A DNA stretch of 64,000 nt from Desulfosporosinus hippei DSM 8344 (GCF_900100785.1 NZ_FNCP01000008.1:115536-179535), one strand, 5' to 3'; shown: positions 17,002-26,293, numbered from the stretch's first letter. Program-made: numbers and translations. Notes: generated by a model not told the origin, from the letters alone.

Positions 17002-17184
17002 AAGGGGACATTTTGCTTAGTGAACACTTTAGTGGAGTTCACGATAAAGCGAGCGCCGATGCTGAAGGGCCAATTGCGCCCAGGTTCACATCCTGCGCCG
17101 CCCAGAGGTTGGCGCAATTCCTTCAGCATCCAGTGAGCTAGTGAACGCAGCGTGTGTGAACGGGCATTGTCCCCTTACTTTCAC
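17002..17184. repeat. 183-bp palindromic repeat, copy E
   Basis: Full unit, 53 bases after copy D. It ends 4 bases before the stop codon of the NrfD-type gene, so it would form the very 3' end of that operon's transcript and may act as a terminator or stabiliser. Confidence 0.85.
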
Positions 17185-17188
17185 AACT

Positions 17189-18433
17189 CTACTTTTGCGG
17201 CACAAAATTATACATTCTTAACGCCAAGGTAACCACAAAGAGTAGCAGTCCAAAGGGTAAAAGAGCAACAGCATACTCAACTAGGGACGGCATATAGGCC
17301 CAAGAACTGACAAAGACCGGCACCCCCTCTTGAAGCTGGCCAATTGCCACTGGGTAAGCCCAACTTTCAATCCCTGCACCTGGAATAGCTAAAGTAAGGG
17401 GAATTGAATTAAAGGCCGGGTACATCAGCATTAAACGATGAGCAAATACTCCGATAAAAAGAAGCAAGCTTCCGATTATCAGGGCATTAAAACTATTTTT
17501 TCCTTTCTTGGTTAAAAAGAACACCATGGTGAAAGCAGGAAGCAATAGTTCTGTCCCATAGAGAAAGCCATAGTGACTGAAAATAAGGGAAAGTACTTCC
17601 TTACCTTCCGGGCTCCCCCACCAGCCATGGATCAGCAAATCTACGGCAACAAAGAAGAAATGAACAACCAATGAACCTGCTACGATTAGGGCCATCCTTT
17701 GAAAGGCTTCCTTATACTGCTCAAACTGGTCTTTTCCCACTGCAAGCAAGGCGATAACCAGGACAAGGGCTGTCCCAGAGGCAATTGCCACAGAAACAAA
17801 GTCCGGCGGCAGCACTGCCGTATTCCACCACCCTCGGGACTCTTGAGTGGCGAAAATCAAGGCTGTCACTGTATGAATTAAAATGGCAACCGGTAAACCT
17901 ACAAGGGCAACCCGTTTAGACCATTTTTTCGAGAAAGCCTCAACATATTCTTGGGGGTGACTTTTAGTCCACCCATTTAAAAACCCCCGTCCTTCCTTTT
18001 TCCAATCCGGCAATAGTTGAACATAGACGCTTAAGAAGGTGATTAGGAGGTAGGCTGATATAACCACAACATCCCAAACCAAAGGAGATTTAAAATTGGG
18101 ATACACAAAGATATTCCAAACCCGATCCACCCGGCCCATGTCTGGGAAGATCATGGCCCCTGCCCCTAAGATGCTGGCGAAGGCTGAGAGGGAGGCAATT
18201 CGAGTAAAGGGCTTCAGTTTTTCAATGTTGAAAAGATATACGGAAGAGGAAATAATTAATCCTCCGGCAGCCACCCCTACAAAAAAGGCAAAGGTTGCTA
18301 TATATAAGCCCCAACTAAATGGATTTCGCATATTGGTGACGATCAAGCCTTTGTTTATTTGGTATCCCCAGGCGATTAAACTAATCAGAATCAAAACACC
18401 TGCCAGACCCAGTAGTAAATTACTTTTTTTCAT
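17189..18433 (-). CDS. NrfD/PsrC-type membrane anchor subunit
   Basis: 414 residues with about ten hydrophobic segments, typical of the NrfD/PsrC/TtrC quinone-interacting subunits. The N-terminal part NPFSWGLYIATFAFFVGVAAGGLIISS is the conserved opening of the family. It should exchange electrons between menaquinol and the iron-sulfur subunit encoded just upstream (15-base gap). With the Tat-exported catalytic subunit it makes a standard three-part complex facing outward. Direction (reductase or oxidase) and substrate are not deducible. Confidence 0.87.
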   Translation of the reverse strand: MKKSNLLLGLAGVLILISLIAWGYQINKGLIVTNMRNPFSWGLYIATFAFFVGVAAGGLIISSSVYLFNIEKLKPFTRIASLSAFASILGAGAMIFPDMGRVDRVWNIFVYPNFKSPLVWDVVVISAYLLITFLSVYVQLLPDWKKEGRGFLNGWTKSHPQEYVEAFSKKWSKRVALVGLPVAILIHTVTALIFATQESRGWWNTAVLPPDFVSVAIASGTALVLVIALLAVGKDQFEQYKEAFQRMALIVAGSLVVHFFFVAVDLLIHGWWGSPEGKEVLSLIFSHYGFLYGTELLLPAFTMVFFLTKKGKNSFNALIIGSLLLFIGVFAHRLMLMYPAFNSIPLTLAIPGAGIESWAYPVAIGQLQEGVPVFVSSWAYMPSLVEYAVALLPFGLLLFVVTLALRMYNFVPQK

Positions 18434-18448
18434 GTCAATCCACCTCCT

Positions 18449-19135
18449 TTAGCGTATCGGCTTCGCCGGGGCCAGATAGAATACCTTGGGCGAAGTACCC
18501 AATTCTTCTTTTAAACGAATGGGCTGCCGCTTTTTAATTAGTTTACTGACCTCGGAGTTAGGATCATCCAAATCTCCGAAGATCCGAACCTTCCCGGGGC
18601 AGCCCCGGACACAAGCCGGTTCTTCCCCTTGAGAGGTGTATTGAGCACAGAAGGTACATTTTTCCACCACCCCCACGGGGCGATTGGGGGTGAATACTAG
18701 CCTACCGTCTTTATCCCGAAAATCCTCAGGATATCCATACTCATAACCTTTTTCATACCCAACCCGTTCTTTGGCTTTTTTCGGGTCTTCCCAATTATAT
18801 TGACGAACTCCATAAGGACAGGCAGCAATACAATACCGACAGCCTATACAGCGCTCATAATCGATGAGAACTACTCCCTGTTCATCCGTATAGGTAGCCC
18901 CTGAAGGACAAACCTTTTGACAAGCGGGATTATCGCACATTTGACAAGATACGGGCAAGGATTCCATCTGCAAAGCTCCGTCTTTACCCACGGCAGCTTG
19001 ATGAAAAGAAGCCCCAGGAGTAAAGACTCTATTCCACCAAGTTCCGGGTGGCTGAGCATTATGGGATTTACAGGCAACCGCACAGGAACGGCAGCCGATG
19101 CAGCGGTCTAAATCAATCACCATCCCCAGTCTCAT
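18449..19135 (-). CDS. Four-cluster iron-sulfur subunit (DmsB/TtrB-like)
   Basis: 228 residues with four cysteine groups: CIGCRSCAVAC, CQMCDNPACQKVC, CIGCRYCIAAC and CTFC ... CVRGC. These bind four [4Fe-4S] clusters carrying electrons between the catalytic and membrane subunits. The insert between groups three and four (residues about 115-160) is usual for the DmsB/PsrB type. It has no signal of its own and is expected to be exported with the catalytic partner. Its ATG overlaps the catalytic gene's stop by 4 bases (ATGA type), so synthesis is coupled. Confidence 0.9.
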   Translation of the reverse strand: MRLGMVIDLDRCIGCRSCAVACKSHNAQPPGTWWNRVFTPGASFHQAAVGKDGALQMESLPVSCQMCDNPACQKVCPSGATYTDEQGVVLIDYERCIGCRYCIAACPYGVRQYNWEDPKKAKERVGYEKGYEYGYPEDFRDKDGRLVFTPNRPVGVVEKCTFCAQYTSQGEEPACVRGCPGKVRIFGDLDDPNSEVSKLIKKRQPIRLKEELGTSPKVFYLAPAKPIR

Positions 19136-21702
19136 AGACTATCACCAACCTTTCTCACATCACAGAGGCATTCATTCCAGGCCGTGTTGGGAGACCACAT
19201 TCCCGGAACAAAGTATAATTCATGAGTGGGTTTAATAAAGGGATAGGTTAAAGAATTATAGGATGCTCCTTTTAGATAACGGCTCCACCACCCTTGTTCA
19301 AAGACAGCCTGTTTTCGCCCAACCCCAGGATCGATAATGGCATAAGCTGTCAGTTTGCCGCGATCATTATAGATTTCAACTTCGTCCCCTTCCTTAATCC
19401 CTTTTTCTTGGCTATCTTCAGGACTAAGCCATACTCTCGGCTTTCCTTCTTGAAGCTCGTTCATCCAAACATTATTTGAATGGGTAGAGTGGACACGATA
19501 AATAGCATTGCGAGTGACATAACAAAATTGATACTTTTCCTTAGCTAAGGGATTTAAGGCATATTCACTTTCTTCAAAAGGAGGTTTGTGCACGGGCAAG
19601 GCCTCGCCTGCTTGGAGCATGAGATCTTCATCTTTGTAAAATTCTATCCGTCCACTTTTCACAAACTGAGCGGTTTGTTCAAGTTTAGCCGGCAGGCTGA
19701 CTGGCGGAAAAGGTTTTTTGTGTTGGACTTGTTCATAAAAGGGAATCTGCCTGCCTCCGGGAACCTCGGACTTTAGGCGAACCGGGCCTTTTCTGAGGTG
19801 TTCCAGAGTAATACCAGCCACTTCAGGACCACCGGTTTCCAGCAGGAGTTCGATAACTTTTTCTGCGGCCTGATTAGGCTCCAGGTCAGGATAAAAATAT
19901 TTTTCAAAGTCCGGGTTAAGCCGTTTGGCTAATTCTCGCACAATCCAAAACTCCGGTTTTCCCTCATAAAGGGGATCTACCGCCGGCTGCTGGAGTTGGA
20001 GGTAAGGATGTACCGGAGTGGCCACCAGATCTGTCTTTTCATACCAGGACACAGCCGGCAATACAGCATGACTGTACTGGCAGGAGGTTGTCATCTGGAA
20101 ATCAGTGGTGACGACAAATTCCAAATCCTCTTTTTCCACCATTTCCCGCAGTTTATTGGACATGTTGTGTTGATCAAAGGGATTACCCCAGCCCACAATA
20201 AGGGCCTTTATCCCGTTTTTGGGCCACTTGGCTTTCATGGTTTTAGTGGGACCGTGAAGAACATAAAGAAAGGGCAGCCAGTTTTGTTTTTTCCCTTCCG
20301 GAACCCACCATTCCGCAACCTTAAAACGAATTCGATATTGGCCGGCATATGTAGATATTCCGGCACCGGGCTTGCCAATATTTCCGGTAAGAACCGGCAA
20401 CAAGGCTAAAGCTCTTCCTTTCAGATCACCGTGATACCACTGATAATTTCCTGCTCCATAGATGACATGCAGAGGTTTAGTCCCAGCCATTTCTCGAGCA
20501 ATCCGCAGCAGATCATCTTTAGGGATCCCTGCAGTTTTTTCAATCTCTTCAGGTGTGTATTGGCTTAAACTTTCTTTTAGTAATTGAAAGGCGGGTTTGA
20601 CCTTGACGGTTTCACCTGTTTTTAAGGTCACATCCACTTCCCCTTCGATCACCACATCTGATGGCAGGTCGAGTTTTTCCGGATGTACCGCCATAAATTG
20701 CCCATTGTAGGCAACATAAGCTTCTCGATAGGCCGGAATATCTGAGGGTTTAGTCAGGTCTTTTACCTCATCAGCCTTTAGTCGTTTACCATTATCAACA
20801 CGTACCAGAAGAGGCAGATCTGTAAAGGTTTTAATGAAGTCAGAGTCGTAAAGAGTCTCTTCGATCAATACCCGTGCTAAACCCAAAGCGACTGCTGCGT
20901 CACTGCTTGGTTTAATGGAAAACCATTCATCGGCTTTAGCGGCAGTAGGACTAAAGTTAGGATCAAAAACCATGATCTTGGCACCCTTATTTCTAGCTTC
21001 TAAGAGAAAATGGGCATCAGGAATTCGAGTCGCCAAGATATTCGAACCAAAAACCATAACGTAACGAGAATTATGCCATTCTCTTGGCTCAATTTCCTCA
21101 CTTTGAACTCCAAAGGTCATTGGCCAAAACATAGGTAAGTCCCCGTTTTGATCGTAGGCATGATGCATTGTCCAGCCTGCTAAGGTCGCTAAACGACTGA
21201 CCGCCCCTTTTTGAACGTATCCGGTTCCTCCCACCTGAAAGACTACCCCGATTGATTCCGGACCGTATTTCTCCGCAATTTCCTTTAGTCGTCCTGCTGT
21301 ATAATCCAAGGTTTCATTCCAGGAAGCTTCTTTAAAATCTCCTGAACCGGGTTTTCCCGTTAAGATAAGAGGTTTCTGCAGGCGGTCAGGACCATAGATT
21401 AAATTAGTCATGGATAGTCCTTTCAAGCAACCACGGGGATTGTACTCTGCTTCGGGGTAATCAGCAGCTTGAATAATTGACTTGATCTGACCGTCCTCGA
21501 CAAGGGCATTCATTCCACACGCCCCGGTACAGTTAGGAGAACAGGTTGTTCGCACATAGTTAATTTTTGAGTCGCCTTGTTTAGGTGCTGCTCCTGCTTG
21601 ACGAATTACGGAAGCTGTGCCTATCGTTCCTGCCAAGACCCCGGTAGCAGCTGTCAATTTAAGAAAATGCCGGCGAGTGAGTTTCAGATTCTGGGTTCCC
21701 AT
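19132..21702 (-). CDS. Tat-exported molybdopterin oxidoreductase catalytic subunit
   Basis: 856 residues. The twin-arginine signal LTRRHFLKLTAA lies at residues 8-19, with cleavage near AGAAP. A [4Fe-4S] site is made by C54, C58, C62 and C92. The segment YDQNGDLP (residues 183-190), followed by PMTFGVQ and NSRYVMVFGSN, aligns with the nitrate-reductase/DMSO-reductase type II motif YDWYCDLP, whose first Asp ligates molybdenum; here that is D184. In contrast to NarG the first FeS ligand is Cys, not His. The role is respiratory reduction or oxidation of an unknown oxyanion, sulfur or organic substrate outside the cell. It is first of a three-gene operon with a DmsB-like and an NrfD-like partner. 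Arsenate, tetrathionate, thiosulfate, chlorate or selenate are all open. Confidence 0.87.
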   Translation of the reverse strand: MGTQNLKLTRRHFLKLTAATGVLAGTIGTASVIRQAGAAPKQGDSKINYVRTTCSPNCTGACGMNALVEDGQIKSIIQAADYPEAEYNPRGCLKGLSMTNLIYGPDRLQKPLILTGKPGSGDFKEASWNETLDYTAGRLKEIAEKYGPESIGVVFQVGGTGYVQKGAVSRLATLAGWTMHHAYDQNGDLPMFWPMTFGVQSEEIEPREWHNSRYVMVFGSNILATRIPDAHFLLEARNKGAKIMVFDPNFSPTAAKADEWFSIKPSSDAAVALGLARVLIEETLYDSDFIKTFTDLPLLVRVDNGKRLKADEVKDLTKPSDIPAYREAYVAYNGQFMAVHPEKLDLPSDVVIEGEVDVTLKTGETVKVKPAFQLLKESLSQYTPEEIEKTAGIPKDDLLRIAREMAGTKPLHVIYGAGNYQWYHGDLKGRALALLPVLTGNIGKPGAGISTYAGQYRIRFKVAEWWVPEGKKQNWLPFLYVLHGPTKTMKAKWPKNGIKALIVGWGNPFDQHNMSNKLREMVEKEDLEFVVTTDFQMTTSCQYSHAVLPAVSWYEKTDLVATPVHPYLQLQQPAVDPLYEGKPEFWIVRELAKRLNPDFEKYFYPDLEPNQAAEKVIELLLETGGPEVAGITLEHLRKGPVRLKSEVPGGRQIPFYEQVQHKKPFPPVSLPAKLEQTAQFVKSGRIEFYKDEDLMLQAGEALPVHKPPFEESEYALNPLAKEKYQFCYVTRNAIYRVHSTHSNNVWMNELQEGKPRVWLSPEDSQEKGIKEGDEVEIYNDRGKLTAYAIIDPGVGRKQAVFEQGWWSRYLKGASYNSLTYPFIKPTHELYFVPGMWSPNTAWNECLCDVRKVGDSL

Positions 21703-21773
21703 TGTATGGACACCTCCTATTGGTTATGTGAATTAATTCTCATACTGTTTAAACATGCCCGCCTTAGAAAAAT

Positions 21774-21803
21774 GACTGCCTTCATGTGGAAGGCAGTCCA
21801 TTC
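21774..21803 (-). terminator. Terminator of hcp
   Basis: GACTGCCTT (21774-21782) pairs with AAGGCAGTC (21790-21798). On the minus strand the stem is followed by ATTTTTC, 25 bases past the hcp stop. Confidence 0.8.
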
Positions 21804-21823
21804 ACTAAATTGCTTAGTGGGCA

Positions 21824-23467
21824 TTATGACATAAACATTTTGACGTCATCTTCAACATTGGAAATGCCAGCTATACCGAAGTTTTCAACTAAAACTTTAA
21901 CCACATTGGGAGACAAGAAGCCCGGTAAGGTTGGTCCGAGGTGAATGTTTTTCACACCTAAGTGGAGTAAGGCTAACAGTACGATGACTGCCTTTTGCTC
22001 ATACCAGGCAATGTTGTAGGAAATCGGCAGTTGATTGATATCATCGAGGCCGAAAACTTCTTTAAGTTTCAAGGCGATTACTGCTAAAGAATAGGAGTCA
22101 TTGCATTGTCCTGCATCCAGCACTCTTGGAATACCGCCGATATCACCTAGGTTAAGCTTATTGTATTTATATTTGGCACAGCCGGCGGTTAAGATTACAG
22201 TGTCTTGAGGCAGTGCTTTAGCAAAGTCAGTGTAATAATCCCGACTCTTCATGCGACCGTCACAACCTGCCATTACGAAGAATCGCTTAATGGCTCCGGA
22301 TTTTACCGCGTCAACCACTTTATCTGCTAGGGCCATTACTTGATTATGAGCAAATCCGCCAATGATTTCACCGGTTTCGATCTCCGTCGGGGCTGGACAG
22401 CTCTTAGCATGGGCAATCAAAGCAGAAAAATCTTTAGCCTTTCCGTCTGCCCGATCGGCAATGTGCTTAACTCCCTCAAATCCTACAACTCCTGTTGTGT
22501 AGACTCGGTCTTTGTAGGAATCTTTCGGAGGAACAAGACAGTTAGTGGTTAGGAAAACAGGACCGTTAAAGGAGTCAAATTCTTTGTCTTGCTTATACCA
22601 AGCGTTTCCGTAGTTCCCGACAAAATGGTCATACTTTTTGAAAGCCGGATAGTAATGAGCCGGGAGCATTTCACCATGAGTATAAACATCGACACCTGTT
22701 CCTTCGGTTTGTACGAGTAATTCTTCAAGGTCTTTCAAATCATGACCGCTGACGAGAATGGCTGGGTTGTTTCTGACTCCAATGTTAACTTTTGTGATTT
22801 CAGGGTTTCCGTAAGTGGAGGTATTAGCTTTATCTAAAAGAGCCATTACATCCACACCATATTTTCCGGCTTCTAAGACAAGACCCACTAAATCGCCGAC
22901 TTCTAAGGTATCATCAATAGTTGCTGCCAAGGCTTTTTCAATAAAGGCGAAGATTCCGCTTTCTTTATGCTCTAGAGTATAAGCATGCTCTGCATAAGCA
23001 GCCATCCCTTTTAGTCCGTAAGTGAGCAGCTCTCTGAGAGATCGAATATCCTCGTTTTCTGTGACTAAGATACCCACAGCTGCAGCTTTCGTTTCGAACT
23101 CTTCGGCAGGTGCCGTCCAAGTTGCCGCGTCGTGTAAGTTCTCCGGAATTATACCGCCTACTCTTATGAGGGCTTGTTTAAGATCTTCGCGGAGTAGGAG
23201 TCCTTCTTGAATTCGTTCAACGAAACGAGCTTTGTCGAAGTTGGCATTTGTAATTGTGCTAAAAAGGCTTTCCATGATGAATTTCTCTACATCTTTGCGA
23301 ATAAGATAACGTTCCCGCGCTTGAACCGCGTAAACGGCGATTCCTTTCAATGTATAGATCAGAAGGTCTTGTAAGTTAGCGACATTTTCGTTTTTCCCGC
23401 AGACACCCTTAATCGTGCAGCCGGTTCCTTTGGCGGTTTCCTGACATTGATAACAAAACATACTCAT
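21824..23467 (-). CDS. hcp: Hybrid cluster protein (hydroxylamine reductase)
   Basis: 547 residues, typical for Hcp. The N-terminal cysteines C5, C8, C17 and C23 ([17 protein letters not shown]) bind the cubane cluster. Further conserved cysteines and acids for the hybrid cluster occur in [34 protein letters not shown] and DAGQCND. It reduces hydroxylamine in vitro and is linked to nitric oxide and nitrosative stress. A good ribosome site (AGGGGGAAG) precedes the start. The gene is monocistronic with its own terminator. A perfect CRP/FNR-type palindrome lies about 105-124 bases upstream of the start, which fits redox or NO control of hcp in many anaerobes. Confidence 0.95.
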   Translation of the reverse strand: MSMFCYQCQETAKGTGCTIKGVCGKNENVANLQDLLIYTLKGIAVYAVQARERYLIRKDVEKFIMESLFSTITNANFDKARFVERIQEGLLLREDLKQALIRVGGIIPENLHDAATWTAPAEEFETKAAAVGILVTENEDIRSLRELLTYGLKGMAAYAEHAYTLEHKESGIFAFIEKALAATIDDTLEVGDLVGLVLEAGKYGVDVMALLDKANTSTYGNPEITKVNIGVRNNPAILVSGHDLKDLEELLVQTEGTGVDVYTHGEMLPAHYYPAFKKYDHFVGNYGNAWYKQDKEFDSFNGPVFLTTNCLVPPKDSYKDRVYTTGVVGFEGVKHIADRADGKAKDFSALIAHAKSCPAPTEIETGEIIGGFAHNQVMALADKVVDAVKSGAIKRFFVMAGCDGRMKSRDYYTDFAKALPQDTVILTAGCAKYKYNKLNLGDIGGIPRVLDAGQCNDSYSLAVIALKLKEVFGLDDINQLPISYNIAWYEQKAVIVLLALLHLGVKNIHLGPTLPGFLSPNVVKVLVENFGIAGISNVEDDVKMFMS

Positions 23468-23571
23468 TTTTCTTCCCCCTAATTTTATTTTAATTGTTTG
23501 TGTAACTCGTTCTGACTAAGGTTAGTTTATATCAATTTGTTGTATCATACCGTGATCATACAGTTTGTTTT

Positions 23572-23591
23572 GGTGTGATAAAAATCACACC
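23572..23591. promoter_or_regulatory. CRP/FNR-family operator upstream of hcp
   Basis: GGTGTGA-TAAAAA-TCACACC is a perfect 7+6+7 palindrome with the TGTGA-N6-TCACA core of CRP/FNR-family sites. It lies between hcp and the divergent small-peptide gene and could serve either. HcpR-type regulators of this family control hcp in other anaerobes; which protein binds here is inference. Confidence 0.6.
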
Positions 23592-23650
23592 GAAATACGA
23601 AATAATAGTAATAATAGTTTGCTATTATGATGATTTTGCCTGTTCTTAAA

Positions 23651-23679
23651 TTGACAGATTTTCTTTAGCGGAGTATTAT
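23651..23679 (+). promoter_or_regulatory. SigA-type promoter of the 30-residue peptide gene
   Basis: TTGACA (23651-23656), 17-base spacer, TATTAT (23674-23679), pointing at the small gene 80 bases downstream. Confidence 0.7.
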
Positions 23680-23759
23680 AAATTATAAGAAATATAATTT
23701 CTGAATTATCAAACTACATCCCTTCTAACTATTTACCGCCCTTGAAAGGAGATGACGAT

Positions 23760-23852
23760 ATGCGGGTTTTAAGATCTTTTTGGGATTTCTTAGTTTTCTT
23801 TGGAACTTGGCTTTGGCCTTATGAGGAGCAAACAGTAACGGACGTTAAATAA
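23760..23852 (+). CDS. 30-residue hydrophobic/amphipathic peptide
   Basis: A complete small gene below normal ORF cut-offs. The peptide begins MRVLRSFWDFLVFFGTWLWP and ends in an acidic tail (EEQTVTDVK). The first twenty residues are rich in Phe, Trp and Leu with two arginines at the start, fitting a single membrane or membrane-surface helix. Support for translation is strong: AAAGGAG lies 8 bases before the ATG, a consensus SigA promoter lies upstream, and a terminator hairpin overlaps the stop codon. It is divergent from hcp. It does not look like a known toxin family, but a type I toxin-like or small membrane regulator role is possible. Homology was not tested. Confidence 0.7.
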   Translation: MRVLRSFWDFLVFFGTWLWPYEEQTVTDVK

Positions 23853-23867
23853 ACGTCCGTTTTCTTT
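23838..23867 (+). terminator. Terminator of the 30-residue peptide gene
   Basis: ACGGACGTT (23838-23846) pairs with AACGTCCGT (23852-23860), followed by TTTCTTT. The hairpin overlaps the last codons and stop. Confidence 0.8.
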
Positions 23868-23972
23868 ATAATCAAGCTAAACTATTATTAAATCCATTAC
23901 TCTGCAATCTATCGAAATGATTGAGAAAATTCAAGTATTGCCTTTTCAAGTGAGTTTCTCTTATTTAATAAA

Positions 23973-24012
23973 ATTAAAAGACATGGACAGTTATCAGTCC
24001 ATGTCTTTTAAT
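23973..24012. terminator. Bidirectional terminator
   Basis: Perfect 16-bp stem ATTAAAAGACATGGAC with its complement around an 8-base loop. On the minus strand it follows the 121-residue gene and is trailed by TTTATT. Confidence 0.8.
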
Positions 24013-24053
24013 TATCTAAAAAGTTTAGAATGAAAGGATCTTAGACTTAAACA

Positions 24054-24419
24054 TCATGAATCCATAAAAACAGTACTTAAGTATCCTAAAAGCTCTACAA
24101 AAGATGTATGGGGGACTTCTGAAGCCAGAATTATATCAAAATAGATAATTTGCTCAGATCTATCAATATCCCAGATCACCTTCTCTATAAAACCTTTGTC
24201 AATTAGCAAAGAGGTTTCAAGCTTTGAAATTGTTAAGAGAGCTTCCTTCTCTAAATACGGAATTAAATTACTGTATTGTTCAAGGTCAAACTCTCGATAA
24301 AACTTGATCTTGTTTCTGGACACGAAGGTCACATGGCATGGAACCAAGCATAAATCCTTTGATTCTTGGTAATCGCTTATAATGGCTTCATTAACATTAC
24401 TTGTATGTAAAGCTTTCAT
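24054..24419 (-). CDS. Hypothetical protein, 121 residues
   Basis: A soluble protein of unknown family, with a strong ribosome site (GGAGGAG) at its ATG and a terminator after its stop. It begins MKALHTSNVNEAI. The middle is mixed alpha/beta with several charged residues, and there is no signal peptide, membrane helix or recognisable catalytic motif. Two cysteines lie close together near residues 24-28 (CLVPC). It is a single gene between the peptide gene and the transporter gene and may be a stand-alone sensor or adaptor, but nothing supports a specific role. Confidence 0.65.
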   Translation of the reverse strand: MKALHTSNVNEAIISDYQESKDLCLVPCHVTFVSRNKIKFYREFDLEQYSNLIPYLEKEALLTISKLETSLLIDKGFIEKVIWDIDRSEQIIYFDIILASEVPHTSFVELLGYLSTVFMDS

Positions 24420-24525
24420 ATTTCTCCTCCGGCAGTCAATTATATAATTCGGCTTGGATAGCCTCTTATATAAATACGATTCTCAGCTCTTTTTTAGAGG
24501 GGCCGGAGTAAAAAAAATCTAAAAA

Positions 24526-25899
24526 CTAAAGCCACCCTATTAGTCGAAAGACCGTTAAAATAAGGATCATTAAGGTGGAGGCAATAATCACATATAAGCT
24601 ATTCCAACGGGGACCCACATTCATGGGAGACAGGCCTGTCAGTCCGGATAAGGCGATAACTGTTGCCGATGAGGGTGAAATGGATATTCCCATAGCCCAG
24701 CTAATTGCTAAAATTAGGGCAACATAGGTTGGAGTTACGCCATAAGCAGCAGCTTGAACCGTGCCGCCAATAATAGTCACCGGAATTATAGGGTGGATGC
24801 CTAAGGCAGAGAGTATCAGAATACTAACGATAATTACGATAGCCAGCAATACAGCATTTTGTCCAACAAAGAGGGATAAAATCACTGATAAATAGTTTCC
24901 TAAATGTGAGTAATTGATACTGGTAGCAAAAAGTCCGGCACCAACAAAAAGAATTATCTCGTTTTTAAGCTTTGGAACACTTTCCTGAAAATAACCTCTA
25001 AACTCTCTAATCAGGATCGGTAAACGGCCAATTATCCCCATCCATACAAATGGGAATATCAGTGATGCCAAGGAAACCACAATAACCGTATGTATTCCTG
25101 TAACTAAGGAGATGACAGCAATAGCGGTAATTAAAATTATACTAAAAACACTGAGCTCGAATACTTTCTTCCCATCATATTCAACATCACGCTCCTCAAC
25201 TACAGAATCCAAGCTCATCCCAGCCCTCTTTTCCTCATACATAGTCATAAAGTACCCTACTAAGCCAGCTATTACACCACATAAGATGGCATAAGGAGAA
25301 AAAAGAAGCCAGCTTGCTCCGCTTAGATGCACTATTAAAGCTATGGCGGCAGTGGTAGGAGCCCAGATGGTACAAGTTGCAAAACCTCGGACAATGGCAG
25401 AACTTAAGAGTTTCCTGTTAGAGCTTCTAGTGCTGGCCTGACTTATCTGAAGCACAAGGGAAACTACGGCTAAGTTCACCAATACTCCTACAAAGGCAGA
25501 TACAAAGCTAACCAGCAGATAAAAACGGCTATCGTTATAAACATAACGCCTAAAGACCCCTTGTAAAGCTTCAAAGTATCCTCCATGCTTGATGGGAATA
25601 CCTAAGAGTGGTACCAAGGTAAACATTACGACAAGATAAATGTTTTCTTGCAAGGCTTGTTGCCATACTTTAAGAGGCGCATGGTAGAAAAGAAAAAGAA
25701 GGATGCTTAGGGCAAATAGCATGAAGCCAATTACCAAAGTCGTACCCCTAACCTCCCAAAAACTAAGCCCAACGACAACAACCATCATCATCAGATTAAA
25801 ATCATCCATTAAGGTTGATTTGATAAAAAGGTTGCTTAAGAAAATAAATGCAATACATAAAGTGAGTACACTGCGGATACGAGTAAAAAGATCTTTCAT
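24526..25899 (-). CDS. Ion-transporter-superfamily membrane protein
   Basis: 457 residues with about eleven or twelve hydrophobic helices in two similar halves separated by a charged cytoplasmic loop (residues about 220-245). Helix-hairpin sequences such as TCTIWAPTTAAIALI in the first half and AMGISISPSSATVIALSGLTG in the second resemble the substrate-binding loops of the ArsB/NhaD/DctM/CitT group. It is therefore likely a secondary transporter of an anion or organic acid. The family is supported by topology and those loops only; no substrate can be named. There is no operon partner. Confidence 0.6.
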   Translation of the reverse strand: MKDLFTRIRSVLTLCIAFIFLSNLFIKSTLMDDFNLMMMVVVVGLSFWEVRGTTLVIGFMLFALSILLFLFYHAPLKVWQQALQENIYLVVMFTLVPLLGIPIKHGGYFEALQGVFRRYVYNDSRFYLLVSFVSAFVGVLVNLAVVSLVLQISQASTRSSNRKLLSSAIVRGFATCTIWAPTTAAIALIVHLSGASWLLFSPYAILCGVIAGLVGYFMTMYEEKRAGMSLDSVVEERDVEYDGKKVFELSVFSIILITAIAVISLVTGIHTVIVVSLASLIFPFVWMGIIGRLPILIREFRGYFQESVPKLKNEIILFVGAGLFATSINYSHLGNYLSVILSLFVGQNAVLLAIVIIVSILILSALGIHPIIPVTIIGGTVQAAAYGVTPTYVALILAISWAMGISISPSSATVIALSGLTGLSPMNVGPRWNSLYVIIASTLMILILTVFRLIGWL

Positions 25900-26293
25900 G
25901 GCTAAACTCCTTGCAGCTTGAACTACTTACTAAAATCTTCACCGCTTTTTATTATAGCATATTCTTTACAATTGCTTTCTCTAGGATTAAAAGAAAAGAG
26001 GGGCTGTTCAAAACTTTTAAACCTTGGTTTACATTCTCACATTTTACTTATATAACATCAAACCTGCATTCCCATTTTTCAGGGGGAGGTAATGTCTTTA
26101 GCGCAGGGGTTAACCCGATTGTTAGCAAGTATGAGGAGTTGGTTATTCGTTCATTAGATAATAGCCAGATTAATAATATTACTTTCGAACTAAAAGGGAA
26201 AAATCGCATAATGAGAACGGGCAATTTTTCACTCGATTCAACGGGTTACTACATGAATGAAATAATTAATTTAGGTAGTAATGTTCAGTAAAA
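25900..26293. other. Intergenic stretch with a possible decayed gene
   Basis: Upstream of the transporter gene. A plus-strand open frame (25911-26291) ends in a protein-like stretch (VSKYEELVIRSLDNSQ, then FSLDSTGYYMNEIINLG) but has no believable start or ribosome site for that part. A strong site (GGGGGAGG) at 26085 instead opens only a 21-codon frame. It may be the tail of a decayed gene. I recognise no family. Confidence 0.3.

Noticed and set aside
16685..17020. ORFs of 111 and 66 codons over repeat copies C, D and E
   Set aside because: Same repeat-derived frames as above; not genes.
15054..17184. Repeats considered as a CRISPR array
   Set aside because: Units are 183 bases with similar, not unique, ~50-base spacers, and no cas genes are near.
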